DNA from: Prevotella sp. AGR2160
GTDB lineage: Bacteria > Bacteroidota > Bacteroidia > Bacteroidales > Bacteroidaceae
Length of the DNA: 64,000 nucleotides
Direction of reading: 5' to 3'
Assembly (NCBI RefSeq): GCF_000424185.1
Contig: NZ_AUJK01000001.1
Span: 124,001 to 188,000 of the forward strand
The notes under the pieces were generated by a model. It was not told where the DNA came from. It worked only from the letters and a program-made list of their open reading frames with translations, and ran no database searches. Positions 43,960 through 51,930 of the stretch are shown here, one piece after another. A program made the translations under genes and the position numbers. Every line of letters starts with the position of its first letter. Within the stretch, counting starts at the first letter, position 1.

Positions 43960-44931
43960 ATGAATTTACTTACGATACTGATTACGACATACAACAGGAG
44001 TCCTTATATCAAGGTTCTTGTAGAGCGTTTCTCAAGATATATTGAAAAAGGACTGGAGTTTAAGGTCCTTATCAGTGATGACTGCTCTAAGGATGATACT
44101 GAGCAACTGTGCCTTGAATATCAAGAGCAGTACGACTGGCTCTCGTATTACCGATTGGAGAAGAATTCCGGTATGGACGCAAACTTCAGAAATGCTTATG
44201 CTCATTGTGAGACTAAGTACTGTTGGCTGTTGGGAGATCACCGATATATAGACTTCGACGAGATGAAGACGATATTGGATGTTCTCTCCCAAGAAAAATA
44301 CGATGCGCTAATTTTAAGGTGCAGAGATGAAGTAATCTATCCGGATAAGGAGTACACGGATATCAATATTCTGTTCCGAGAATTGGGAATCAATATTACC
44401 AACAATGCCTCTTGTATTATACCTACATGTTTCTTCAACGAATCCATGTATCAGCGTTTTAAGGGTACCACATTCCTTCACATGGGTATACTCATAGAAG
44501 GGCTAGCCGCTAAACAGAGTTTCAACGTAAGGTATCTGTCAAAGGTTGTGGCAAAGAATCTCGAGATAGATGGTTTCTCTTATGTCGGTTGGAATAATCA
44601 TCCCTTCTTGAACTTCGGTAAGTATTGGGTGAACTTTATATTCTCCCTTACTCCGCAAATTGACGTCCTCAATAAAGCTTATGTATTGAAACTGCATAAT
44701 AGAATCACAGGTCTGTTTGACATAGGATCAATTCCCCGAAAGATGGCTGTATATGGAGATGTATTCATTAAATCCTACAAGGAGGGCCGACCATACATGA
44801 AGTATGCTACGGACAAGCCCTTGTGGTTACTGGATTTATTGATTCTCTTCATCCCAAAGAGCGTCTATGGCTTCACAAGAAAGATATATAAAAAGGTGAA
44901 GAAACTGAGAACTAGAGGAAAAATACAATAA
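43960..44931 (+). CDS. Glycosyltransferase family 2
   Basis: 323 residues: MNLLTILITTYNRSPYIKVL, VLISDDCSKDDT near 35, YCWLLGDHRYID near 87, where the usual DxD-type motif is GDH. The C-terminal third (about 250-323) is helical and basic. The pattern is like capsule GT2 enzymes of Bacteroides. The next gene starts 1 nt after its stop region. Specificity unknown. Confidence 0.87.
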   Translation: MNLLTILITTYNRSPYIKVLVERFSRYIEKGLEFKVLISDDCSKDDTEQLCLEYQEQYDWLSYYRLEKNSGMDANFRNAYAHCETKYCWLLGDHRYIDFDEMKTILDVLSQEKYDALILRCRDEVIYPDKEYTDINILFRELGINITNNASCIIPTCFFNESMYQRFKGTTFLHMGILIEGLAAKQSFNVRYLSKVVAKNLEIDGFSYVGWNNHPFLNFGKYWVNFIFSLTPQIDVLNKAYVLKLHNRITGLFDIGSIPRKMAVYGDVFIKSYKEGRPYMKYATDKPLWLLDLLILFIPKSVYGFTRKIYKKVKKLRTRGKIQ

Positions 44932-44932
44932 G

Positions 44933-45784
44933 ATGGATAAATTAAAAATTTTAGTATGCTGCCATAAGGCAGATCCAAACACAAGAACGCAGAAGCCTTA
45001 TCTTCCCATTCAGGTTGGTAAGACTTTACACCCGGACCTTGATCTGGGCTTCATCTGCGACAATACCGGTGACAACATCAGTGAGAAAAATCCTTCCTTC
45101 TGTGAATATACGGCTCTATACTGGGGATGGAAGAATCTGAAGAATGTTCAATACTGTGGTCTGTGCCATTACAGAAGATATTTTGATCTCAATATCAACG
45201 AGAACAATATTGACTCGTTGTTGGCAGATTGTGATATGCTTGTGATCAAGCAGGATTACCCCATGCTAAGTAAGAAGGAACGCCTGAACAACCTTGTTTG
45301 GGTTACTTCTGCTGAGGATGCATATCTGTATCTGGATACTATCTTGTCCATGTATCCACAATATAAGAACGAAATCATAGATTACTTCTATGACTCTAAG
45401 TTGAGCCTTCCTTTCTCTATGTTTATCTCATCAAAAAAGATATTTGATGAATATTGTGATTTCGTCTTCCCCGTGTTGTTTGAGATGGAGAAGAGGATGA
45501 AACCTCATGGATATACAAGACAGAAGAGAGCTATCGGATACTTCGGAGAAGTTTCCTTGGGCTTATTCATTATGTGCAAAAAACTTAAATACAAGGCTAT
45601 TCCCTTGAAAGCGTTTGGATCTGCCAAACAACCTCATTCTTTAAAAGCAAGTATTCATCGAAGGATAAAGACATTTTTGTATAGTTTGCTGGATTTAGGG
45701 AAGACACCAAAATCTCTGACATGTGGAGATGCTTATAAAGTGGGCTTCAAACAGGATGGCATAGAACTGAAAGCGCTGAAATAA
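44933..45784 (+). CDS. DUF4422 family glycosyltransferase
   Basis: 283 residues. DUF4422 hallmarks: ILVCCHKADP at the start, YCGLCHYRRYF near 78, NPSFCEYTALYWGWKN near 52, and FGEVSLGLF near 205. Members are capsule or LPS glycosyltransferases (for example galactofuranosyl- or galactosyl-type), usually last in such clusters. It is the last plus-strand gene of the biosynthetic block. Confidence 0.9.
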   Translation: MDKLKILVCCHKADPNTRTQKPYLPIQVGKTLHPDLDLGFICDNTGDNISEKNPSFCEYTALYWGWKNLKNVQYCGLCHYRRYFDLNINENNIDSLLADCDMLVIKQDYPMLSKKERLNNLVWVTSAEDAYLYLDTILSMYPQYKNEIIDYFYDSKLSLPFSMFISSKKIFDEYCDFVFPVLFEMEKRMKPHGYTRQKRAIGYFGEVSLGLFIMCKKLKYKAIPLKAFGSAKQPHSLKASIHRRIKTFLYSLLDLGKTPKSLTCGDAYKVGFKQDGIELKALK

Positions 45785-45846
45785 CCGCTCACGACGCTTG
45801 CCGAAAATGGATGGCAAACGACGCAATGAATTCACACCGTCATTTC

Positions 45847-45889
45847 CCCCGCCCCGAAAAGGGCGGGGAGCAGGGGGTGAGGCTTCTAC
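45847..45889 (-). repeat. GC-rich hairpin (family E), second copy
   Basis: CCCCGCCC-cgaaaa-GGGCGGGG (45847-45868). On the minus strand it follows the stop of the lipocalin-like gene with AGCCTCACCCCC, the same arrangement as the copy at 42344. Confidence 0.65.
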
Positions 45890-46350
45890 ATTTTCTTAAA
45901 ATAAATCTTCACCGTCTTCGATGTCAGCACCATGCGGCTGCCTGTCAAGCTCTCTACCTTAAATGATGTGTAGAGTCCCGAGAGACCGTAGAGATTGAGC
46001 TTGCTCGAAGCGAAATCAGTAACGGGAATATCGCCGCCGCCACCTTCCTGACCACTGTCCTCATGACCGTGATTGGCATAAGGCTCATAGATGCGGAGAC
46101 TGTCACCGCTATGGTCAAAACGACAATAATAACCACGATCATCCTTTACATAATCATGGATCCACATCAGTTTATGTTCAATGCCCCAATAACGCTTTTC
46201 CGACATTAAATCAGTTGTGCCTCCTGTGGCTAACGTATCTACACGTTGCATACGCCAGTTTCCGTCGAGATCACCGTTATCACTCGTCTCCAGTTCACAC
46301 GAGGCCATCAGGGCAGCCACGCAGAGGATGGGAAATATCTTTTTCATCAT
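45886..46350 (-). CDS. Lipocalin-like small lipoprotein
   Basis: 154 residues, lipoprotein signal ending at Cys18 (LMASC). The LDGNWRMQRVDT start of the mature part, an eight-strand-like alternation and the closing LTGSRMVLTSKTVKIYFKK are typical of Bacteroidetes lipocalin-like or DUF-type lipoproteins that bind small hydrophobic ligands or assist surface assembly. ATGA overlap with the wzi-like gene upstream shows co-translation, so a role in capsule attachment is plausible but unproven. Confidence 0.75.
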   Translation of the reverse strand: MMKKIFPILCVAALMASCELETSDNGDLDGNWRMQRVDTLATGGTTDLMSEKRYWGIEHKLMWIHDYVKDDRGYYCRFDHSGDSLRIYEPYANHGHEDSGQEGGGGDIPVTDFASSKLNLYGLSGLYTSFKVESLTGSRMVLTSKTVKIYFKKM

Positions 46351-47921
46351 AGTTTCAATAATCCTTTTTTAGCAATCGTCATCTGTAAGCCGGCATTATG
46401 CCCGAGAATGGCACCGAAGTCCATACCGTAGCCTGCCGTCAGCTGCCAGCCGTGCGGGAAGAGATAGTTGGCTTCCACGAGGAAGCTGACATTATGATGG
46501 ATATCATCATAAGGAATGCCATACGTTCCCAGTCCGTCTTGATAACTGACGAGGACACGATAGCCCAACCGCTCTGATGGCTGACCGTCGAAGCCGAGAT
46601 GCCAGGCATTGAAACGGTTGTTGTCGACATGGATCGTCCCGTCCTCATTATAGATCGGACTGCGGTAGAGGGGATTGCCGACGACCTGGCCCCAGTGCTG
46701 CCAACCCGTGAAGTTGGCATGGTTGTAGTAATCATCCATACCGGCCATGTGGTCGGGGATATTCCTCGTATGGTCGTGGTTGTACGGACCGCTCTGATAT
46801 TTCGTATAGAGATGTTCGATGACGATATCGCGCAGCCAACGGCTGTAGTGGAGGTTCAGTTCGAAACCGATCATATTATCCTTCAACTTATACAGATAGT
46901 AACGGAGCTTCTCCCACGTCATGTAGTTGTCGCCACTGCCGTAGCCGTCATAGTCGAGGAAGAACATCTGACTGTGATCCTCAAAGAAATGGTCGTAATA
47001 GAGATGAGCACTCCACAACTCCGCATCCCAGTTGATACGGCCCACCCACGAGCCGAGCTGGTTGCCTTCCTTGTTGCCATAGACACCATCCGTGGCATCA
47101 CTGCCGCCGGGGAGGAACACGTTCCAGAAATCCTTCAGACTGTGACCGCCCTTAACGACAGGGACTTTATCATTAGGACGGTAACTGGTACCGCCAAACT
47201 GCGCCGCCATCTCCAGTCCGAGTTCCACGGAGAAGGGCTTGAAAGCCTCGGGCTTGCCGATCATCAGATAACCGGCCTTGGAATGAATGAGCACATCAGA
47301 AGTGTATTTCGACTGTCGGTTCGTGAAAGATGCTTCCCAATTGTCATCGGTATACATACCATAGGAGATATGTCCCTTGATATGGAACCAACGGCCAAGG
47401 GCAGGGATCGTCCAGTATTTCGGCAGCGCCAGACGGACCTCGGGGAACGGACGGGCATTGATGCCGAGCGTCTGGGAGCCACTGCTCAGTCGGTCGTTCT
47501 TCAACTGCAAAGGCTGCTCTTTGGCACCGATGGTCAGCACGCCATGAAGCCAGCGGCCTTCGATATAGGCCTGTTGAAGGATCACCTTACTCTGATAATG
47601 GACGGCACCGGCCATATCCACGCCGTAGCCGATGCCCCAGCGGCGCGTAGAGTCATTGTCCAACGAACGGTAGAGTTGGCCACGGAGATAGCCGTTGCCT
47701 TTCTCCAGAGAACTGAGGCCGTATTTGTTGGCATTGAGCCACAGCGGCGTCTTTCCCTTCGACCCGGAAGCCTGCAGCTCCACATCGTAGGTCAGTCCGT
47801 GCAGCGGCTGCAACTTCGTCTTCACCGGTTCCTCATCCCACTGCCACGCATACTGGGCACGGAGTCCCGCAGGCGCCAGCACCAGGACTGCCACGGAAAG
47901 CCATCGTACTGATTCTTTCAT
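46347..47921 (-). CDS. Capsule assembly Wzi family outer-membrane protein
   Basis: 524 residues from ATG 47921 (MKESVRWLSVAVLV), chosen because a signal peptide follows directly, cut near LRAQ; the frame extends 14 codons further upstream. YDVELQASGSKGKTPLWLNANKYG, with LNANKYG as the family hallmark, and repeated aromatic beta-strand segments up to the end mark the Wzi/PF14052 barrel. Wzi anchors capsule polysaccharide at the cell surface, which fits its place next to the capsule locus though on the opposite strand. The lipocalin-like gene is coupled to its stop. Confidence 0.9.
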   Translation of the reverse strand: MKESVRWLSVAVLVLAPAGLRAQYAWQWDEEPVKTKLQPLHGLTYDVELQASGSKGKTPLWLNANKYGLSSLEKGNGYLRGQLYRSLDNDSTRRWGIGYGVDMAGAVHYQSKVILQQAYIEGRWLHGVLTIGAKEQPLQLKNDRLSSGSQTLGINARPFPEVRLALPKYWTIPALGRWFHIKGHISYGMYTDDNWEASFTNRQSKYTSDVLIHSKAGYLMIGKPEAFKPFSVELGLEMAAQFGGTSYRPNDKVPVVKGGHSLKDFWNVFLPGGSDATDGVYGNKEGNQLGSWVGRINWDAELWSAHLYYDHFFEDHSQMFFLDYDGYGSGDNYMTWEKLRYYLYKLKDNMIGFELNLHYSRWLRDIVIEHLYTKYQSGPYNHDHTRNIPDHMAGMDDYYNHANFTGWQHWGQVVGNPLYRSPIYNEDGTIHVDNNRFNAWHLGFDGQPSERLGYRVLVSYQDGLGTYGIPYDDIHHNVSFLVEANYLFPHGWQLTAGYGMDFGAILGHNAGLQMTIAKKGLLKL

Positions 47922-48012
47922 CTTTTTTGAAATTGACGTTTTGAGGATAACGCTTTTCTCCACCTTTTATTATATAGCATCGGATTTAACAACGAAACAC
48001 AGAACTGTTATG

Positions 48013-48301
48013 GCAACGGATTTCACGGATCTTCACGGATAAAAAGATCCGTGGAAATCCGTGTGTTCCGTTGCAAATATTTTCCTCTGTTTCGTTGCTA
48101 CTTTTTTAGCAACGGATTTCACGGATCTTCACGGATAAAAAAATCCGTGGAAATCCGTGTGTTCCGTTGCAGAAACTTTCCTCTGTCTTGTTGATTTTTT
48201 TTTGCAACGGATTTCACGGATCTACACGGATAAAAAATCCGTGATAATCCGTGTTTTCCGTTGCAAAAACTTTCCGTGATAATCCGTGTATTCCGTTGCA
48301 A
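48013..48301. repeat. Family C tandem hairpin repeats (3.5 copies, 96-bp period)
   Basis: Hairpins at 48013-48074, 48109-48170 and 48204-48264 and a half copy at 48271-48301. Each is built from ACGGAT words and their complements (GCAACGGATTTCACGGAT ... ATCCGTGTGTTCCGTTGC). The spacers (TTTCCTCTGT type) are also similar, so the true unit is about 96 bp. The remaining parts of the 47922-48423 gap hold only the promoter of the next gene. Confidence 0.92.
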
Positions 48302-48358
48302 GAACAACTACCTTGGAATGTTATGAAAAAGCAAACATTATTATTTTATGTTTAAAGA

Positions 48359-48390
48359 GTTGCATTTTTCAAGAAAAGACAATATCTTTG
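48359..48390 (+). promoter_or_regulatory. Promoter for the GxxExxY gene
   Basis: GTTG at 48359-48362, exactly 20 nt, TATCTTTG at 48383-48390; leader of about 30 nt. Confidence 0.7.
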
Positions 48391-48423
48391 CTATAACTTA
48401 TAGAACTAAAAATATTACGCTAT

Positions 48424-48789
48424 ATGCTACTATATCAAGATCTCTCAGACAAAATAATTGCAGCTTTCTATGAAGTGGCAAAGCATCTTCCCGCTGGTAT
48501 GGAAGAGAAAGTTTACGAAAGGGCACTAATCTACGAACTCCGTCAGCAAAGGTTGCATCCTAATGACCAACAACATCTCACGGTAACCTACAAAGGAATG
48601 ATTATCGGTGAATACATACCCGATATTGTCGTAGACGATAAGATCATCCTTGAACTGAAAGCCGTAAACAAGATAGCCCCCGAACATAAAGCACAACTTA
48701 TTAACTATCTTGCCATAACAGGTATTCGGGTAGGATATGTATTAAATTTTGGTGACACAAGAGCCTTTGCTAGACTCATCAGAGGATAG
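48424..48789 (+). CDS. GxxExxY protein (PD-(D/E)XK-like)
   Basis: 121 residues. The name motif is GMEEKVYERAL near 26-36. A nuclease-like core follows: IPDIVVDDKIILELKAV near 64-80 supplies the Asp and Glu-x-Lys pair of the PD-(D/E)XK superfamily, then HKAQLINYLAITG near 90 and a final RG. Function is unknown. It has its own promoter and lies 123 bp from the family C hairpin array; GxxExxY genes are often seen near ACGGAT-type repeats (from memory, to be checked). Confidence 0.9.
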   Translation: MLLYQDLSDKIIAAFYEVAKHLPAGMEEKVYERALIYELRQQRLHPNDQQHLTVTYKGMIIGEYIPDIVVDDKIILELKAVNKIAPEHKAQLINYLAITGIRVGYVLNFGDTRAFARLIRG

Positions 48790-48833
48790 GGTGCCTGTTT
48801 TTATGCCTTGCCCTCAAAAAAATCCCGTAATTG

Positions 48834-48865
48834 TTTGGCTGTTCGGGGAAAAAGCCGTAACTTTG
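48834..48865 (+). promoter_or_regulatory. Promoter for rpmE2
   Basis: TTTG at 48834-48837, exactly 20 nt, TAACTTTG at 48858-48865; leader of about 55 nt without obvious regulatory fold. Confidence 0.75.
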
Positions 48866-48925
48866 CAAACTGTTACGGATTACCGTGGCAAGATTAGATT
48901 ATAAACATTATATTTTAAAACAAAA

Positions 48926-49177
48926 ATGAAAAAAGGTATTCATCCCGAAAACTATCGCCCCGTCGTATTCAAGGATATGTCCAACGGCGATATGTTCCTT
49001 ACACGTTCTACATGCAAGACTACAGATACAGTAGAATTTGAAGGCGAAACTTACCCCGTGGTAAAAGTTGAAATCTCCAGCAGCTCTCATCCGTTCTACA
49101 CTGGTAAGAGCAAGCTCGTCGATACAGCTGGTCGCGTAGACCGCTTCATGAACCGTTACGGCAAGCTGAAGAAGTAA
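48926..49177 (+). CDS. rpmE2: 50S ribosomal protein L31 type B
   Basis: 83 residues: [25 protein letters not shown] near 30, [23 protein letters not shown] near 57 (key: SHPFYTGK) are typical. The four zinc-binding cysteines of the type A (C+) form are missing, so this is the zinc-free type. Single-gene transcript with strong promoter and terminator. Confidence 0.96.
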   Translation: MKKGIHPENYRPVVFKDMSNGDMFLTRSTCKTTDTVEFEGETYPVVKVEISSSSHPFYTGKSKLVDTAGRVDRFMNRYGKLKK

Positions 49178-49200
49178 TACCGACGATATACAGAAGAATA

Positions 49201-49245
49201 AGCGCGCCTCATCGTAGTTGCATATGCGATGAGCCGCGCTTTTTT
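49201..49245 (+). terminator. Terminator of rpmE2
   Basis: AGCGCG-c-CTCATCG pairs with CGATGAG-c-CGCGCT, followed by six T. Confidence 0.9.
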
Positions 49246-49269
49246 GGTCTCTTTACAATATATCTATAA

Positions 49270-50223
49270 ATGAAACTGAACATTCATCATCTCCTCTTTC
49301 TCCTCCCCCTCTCCCTCCTTCTCGCTGCCTGCGGGGGCAGTGACGACGACACGCCCAATACTGATCCTTCTACCGTCAACAACAGTAACCGGAACTTCCC
49401 CACGGCCAATGCCAAGGAGATCTACCGACTGGAGTTCCCGAAGGTAAAAGGCGGCAACAGTGTCATCCTCACGAAATATTCCGGTGACGAGGTCAACTAC
49501 AGCGTGGAATGGGATAAGGATCTCAAGGCTGCCCGCTGGTCCGTCTATGAGATGACGGAGAGCAACAGCAAGAGCAACGTCAAGCGCTATTCTGTTGCCT
49601 ACGGTACTTCCGATTTCTGGTCAAAACAATATCCTACAGACCCCGATATGCCACAGCCCTACGGCTGGCAGGCCGGAAAGAGCACTGATCCTTACTGGGG
49701 CTCAGGATACAGCCACGGACATCTCTGTCCTTCCGCCGATCGTCTGAACTCTTCAGAGTCCAACTATCAGACGTTCTATCTGACTAATATGTCACCGATG
49801 AACCAAACGTTCAACGCCGGCGCATGGGCTGCCATTGAGAATTTCGTCCGTACCTCCTTCCGTACAACGCTCAGTAATGATATCAGTAAGTATCAGGATC
49901 ACAACGACACCCTCTATGTCGTCAAAGGCGGTACCATCGACAGTGAGAGCTACATATTGAAACGGACAGCGAAAGGAATGATCGTCCCGATGTATTTCTT
50001 CTGCGCCATGCTCATGAAGAATCATGAGGGATACAAGGCCATCGGCTTTTGGATTAAGCATGACGCCGACAGCCCCACAAAGCTCTCTGCCTCCGTGGTC
50101 AATATCGCTACCCTTCAACAACTGACGGGTCTCGACTTCTTCTGCAACCTTCCCGATAACACCGAGAACGAAGTGGAGAATCTCCCTAAAGAGAAGGTCA
50201 TGAAAGCCTGGGGAATCAATTGA
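49270..50223 (+). CDS. DNA/RNA non-specific endonuclease, lipoprotein
   Basis: 317 residues, lipoprotein signal ending at Cys21 (LLAAC). The NUC domain motif appears as YSHGHLCPSADRL near 152 (the usual R(G)H catalytic His is in HGHL), and the metal-site segment NMSPMNQTFNAGAWAAIENF near 175 (key: NMSPMNQ). It is a beta-beta-alpha-Me nuclease that would degrade nucleic acids outside the cytoplasm, for nutrition or biofilm DNA. The N-terminal 100 residues are family-typical for Bacteroidetes nucleases. Confidence 0.9.
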   Translation: MKLNIHHLLFLLPLSLLLAACGGSDDDTPNTDPSTVNNSNRNFPTANAKEIYRLEFPKVKGGNSVILTKYSGDEVNYSVEWDKDLKAARWSVYEMTESNSKSNVKRYSVAYGTSDFWSKQYPTDPDMPQPYGWQAGKSTDPYWGSGYSHGHLCPSADRLNSSESNYQTFYLTNMSPMNQTFNAGAWAAIENFVRTSFRTTLSNDISKYQDHNDTLYVVKGGTIDSESYILKRTAKGMIVPMYFFCAMLMKNHEGYKAIGFWIKHDADSPTKLSASVVNIATLQQLTGLDFFCNLPDNTENEVENLPKEKVMKAWGIN

Positions 50224-50235
50224 CAAAGATCCTCT

Positions 50236-50350
50236 TGCAGGGGCCGGCCCTTGTGGCGGCCCGATGCCGGTACGGCATACCCCTAAGGAACAATTTTACT
50301 TTATGATTCGGCGTTCCGCCGACGGGCCGCCACTAGGGACGGCCCCTGCA
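50236..50350. repeat. Family A repeat, inverted pair (units A4L and A4R)
   Basis: TGCAGGGG ends outward. Variable hairpins are ATGCCG-GTA-CGGCAT at 50264-50278 and TCGGCG-GAA-CGCCGA on the minus strand at 50308-50322. Located between convergent genes, where it could also stop transcription. Confidence 0.9.
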
Positions 50351-50362
50351 AAGGGAACATGT

Positions 50363-51034
50363 CTATTTGCGCAGCACCGTGCTGTTGACCGTCCATGTCG
50401 GCGCCTTCACGCTGTGGCCGAAGGTCTTAGCCGTAGAGGTCGACGCAGCCCTGCTGCCGTAGCTCTTGGCATAGCTGCTGTTGTTGCGGATGGTCTTGAA
50501 ATAGAACGCGTCATTCGTGTTCGTGCCGTAAGCATAGCCATCGAACGTTCCCTTGTTGCCATCCAAATAGAATCCGATATTATTCTTGGGATTGATATCC
50601 ATGACGAATACTTTGCCATCAGCATACTTCATATAGATATCCTCCGTCTGCTCATCTACATACCACGAGAACTCCAATGTCTGCGTGTTCCCCTGATTAT
50701 CCGTGTCGATCTCCGTACCATTACCGCTCAGGGAATTGGTATCATACTGAGCAAACGTCCATTTGATCCCGAAATTGGAGACAGTATTCTCGGAAGCCGT
50801 CAGATACTCCATCGTTCCTATCCACTGACCATTCAACGTCTGGGCCAAAGCCAGGGCTTCATCCTCCTGACCGTCGTAAGGATTATTATAGTTGTAGTTC
50901 CAACTGTAGCCATTGTCATAGTAGGGATCATCATAATCATCCCACCAGTTCCAATAGTCATCATCACAACTCGTGAAGGCCAACGGCATTGCCGCTACAG
51001 CCAGCATCACCATGTATGTACTAATCTTTTTCAT
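50363..51034 (-). CDS. Lipoprotein of unknown function with Tyr/Asp/Asn-rich N-terminus
   Basis: 223 residues from ATG 51034; the frame extends to 51064, but the promoter -7 box lies there. Lipoprotein signal ending at Cys23 (LAFTSC), then an unusual stretch of Tyr, Trp, Asp and Asn (about 24-55) and a beta-rich domain starting LNGQWIGTMEYL near 69 that resembles lipocalin-like Bacteroidetes lipoproteins. No function recognised. Confidence 0.8.
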   Translation of the reverse strand: MKKISTYMVMLAVAAMPLAFTSCDDDYWNWWDDYDDPYYDNGYSWNYNYNNPYDGQEDEALALAQTLNGQWIGTMEYLTASENTVSNFGIKWTFAQYDTNSLSGNGTEIDTDNQGNTQTLEFSWYVDEQTEDIYMKYADGKVFVMDINPKNNIGFYLDGNKGTFDGYAYGTNTNDAFYFKTIRNNSSYAKSYGSRAASTSTAKTFGHSVKAPTWTVNSTVLRK

Positions 51035-51061
51035 ATTCGTAGTCTTTTTAATTTTCTGTTG

Positions 51062-51093
51062 CAAATTTATATAAGATTTCTTAACCCGACAAG
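51062..51093 (-). promoter_or_regulatory. Promoter for the lipoprotein gene
   Basis: On the minus strand CTTG (51093-51090), 20 nt, TAAATTTG (51069-51062). It places transcription start after the longer reading-frame start and so fixes ATG 51034. Confidence 0.6.
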
Positions 51094-51151
51094 TATAATT
51101 CTCCTATTCTATAAGGGGGATTTCCCTATCTGTAAATCTTTTACTATTTTC

Positions 51152-51184
51152 TTTGCGCCGTTTGCAAAAAAATGAGTATCTTTG
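51152..51184 (+). promoter_or_regulatory. Promoter for the glutathione peroxidase gene
   Basis: TTTG at 51152-51155, 21 nt, TATCTTTG at 51177-51184; leader of about 55 nt. Confidence 0.65.
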
Positions 51185-51244
51185 CAACTACATTCCAATA
51201 TAAAACAATAAAAGTATAGATATACAGAAACTATAAAACAAAAA

Positions 51245-51799
51245 ATGAGAACGGTTTACGAATTCTCTGTCAAGGACAGAAAAGGCAAGGAGGTATCACT
51301 CCGGGAGTATGCCAACGAAGTACTCCTGATCGTCAACACAGCAACAAAATGTGGCTTCACCCCTCAGTATGAGGAGCTCGAGAAACTCTACGAGAAATAT
51401 CACAGCCAGGGCTTCGAGATCCTCGACTTCCCCTGCAACCAGTTCGGACAGCAGGCGCCGGGCACTGATGAGAACATCCATCAGTTCTGCAAACTCACCT
51501 ACGGCACGGAGTTCCCGCAGTTCAAGAAGTTGAAAGTCAACGGTGATGATGCCGCTCCCCTGTATAAGTTCCTCAAAGAGCAGAAAGGCTTCGCCGGCTG
51601 GGATGAGAGCCATCCTATCTACCCCGTCCTCGACAAGATGCTCTCTGAGGCTGATCCGAACTACAAGGAGAACCCCGACATCAAATGGAACTTCACGAAG
51701 TTCCTCATCAATAAGAAAGGACAGGTCGTCGCTCGCTTCGAGCCGACGGAGAAGCTTTCCAATATCGCCAAAGCCATTGAAGAGCTGCTGAAAGCCTAA
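51245..51799 (+). CDS. Glutathione/thioredoxin peroxidase family protein
   Basis: 184 residues. Catalytic tetrad region: Cys36 in NTATKCGFTPQ (cysteine, not selenocysteine), Gln in FPCNQFGQQ near 69, Trp and Asn in KWNFTKFLI near 151. The second conserved Cys in FPCNQ suggests a thioredoxin-dependent two-cysteine mechanism in this non-glutathione group. It reduces hydroperoxides in the cytosol. Transcribed alone, with promoter and terminator. Confidence 0.93.
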   Translation: MRTVYEFSVKDRKGKEVSLREYANEVLLIVNTATKCGFTPQYEELEKLYEKYHSQGFEILDFPCNQFGQQAPGTDENIHQFCKLTYGTEFPQFKKLKVNGDDAAPLYKFLKEQKGFAGWDESHPIYPVLDKMLSEADPNYKENPDIKWNFTKFLINKKGQVVARFEPTEKLSNIAKAIEELLKA

Positions 51800-51812
51800 C
51801 TATCCCCTACAT

Positions 51813-51852
51813 AACGACGGGCACGTTGAAAAACGCGCCCGTCGTTTGTTTC
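51813..51852 (+). terminator. Terminator after the peroxidase gene
   Basis: AACGACGGGC (51813-51822) pairs with GCCCGTCGTT (51837-51846), followed by TGTTTCTT. Beyond it lie two direct copies of GTATGGCCTGCCGTC and a CTTGCGCTT/AAGCGCAAG stem before the mfd stop. Confidence 0.75.
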
Positions 51853-51930
51853 TTCGTATGGCCTGCCGTCGTGAGCTTGTTTGTATGGCCTGCCGTCCCG
51901 TGCTTGCGCTTTGCAAGCGCAAGGAAGCCT

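Noticed and set aside
42344..45889. Composite transposon bounded by the two GC-rich hairpins
   Set aside because: The copies are only loosely alike, each directly follows a stop codon on its own strand, and no transposase or target duplication is seen.
48013..48301. CRISPR array in the 96-bp repeats
   Set aside because: The intervals between hairpins are themselves repeated, the repeats are too long, and no cas genes are near.
48119..48307. Open frame in the ACGGAT repeats (minus strand)
   Set aside because: It is a by-product of repeated words; the product is itself repetitive and has no start context.
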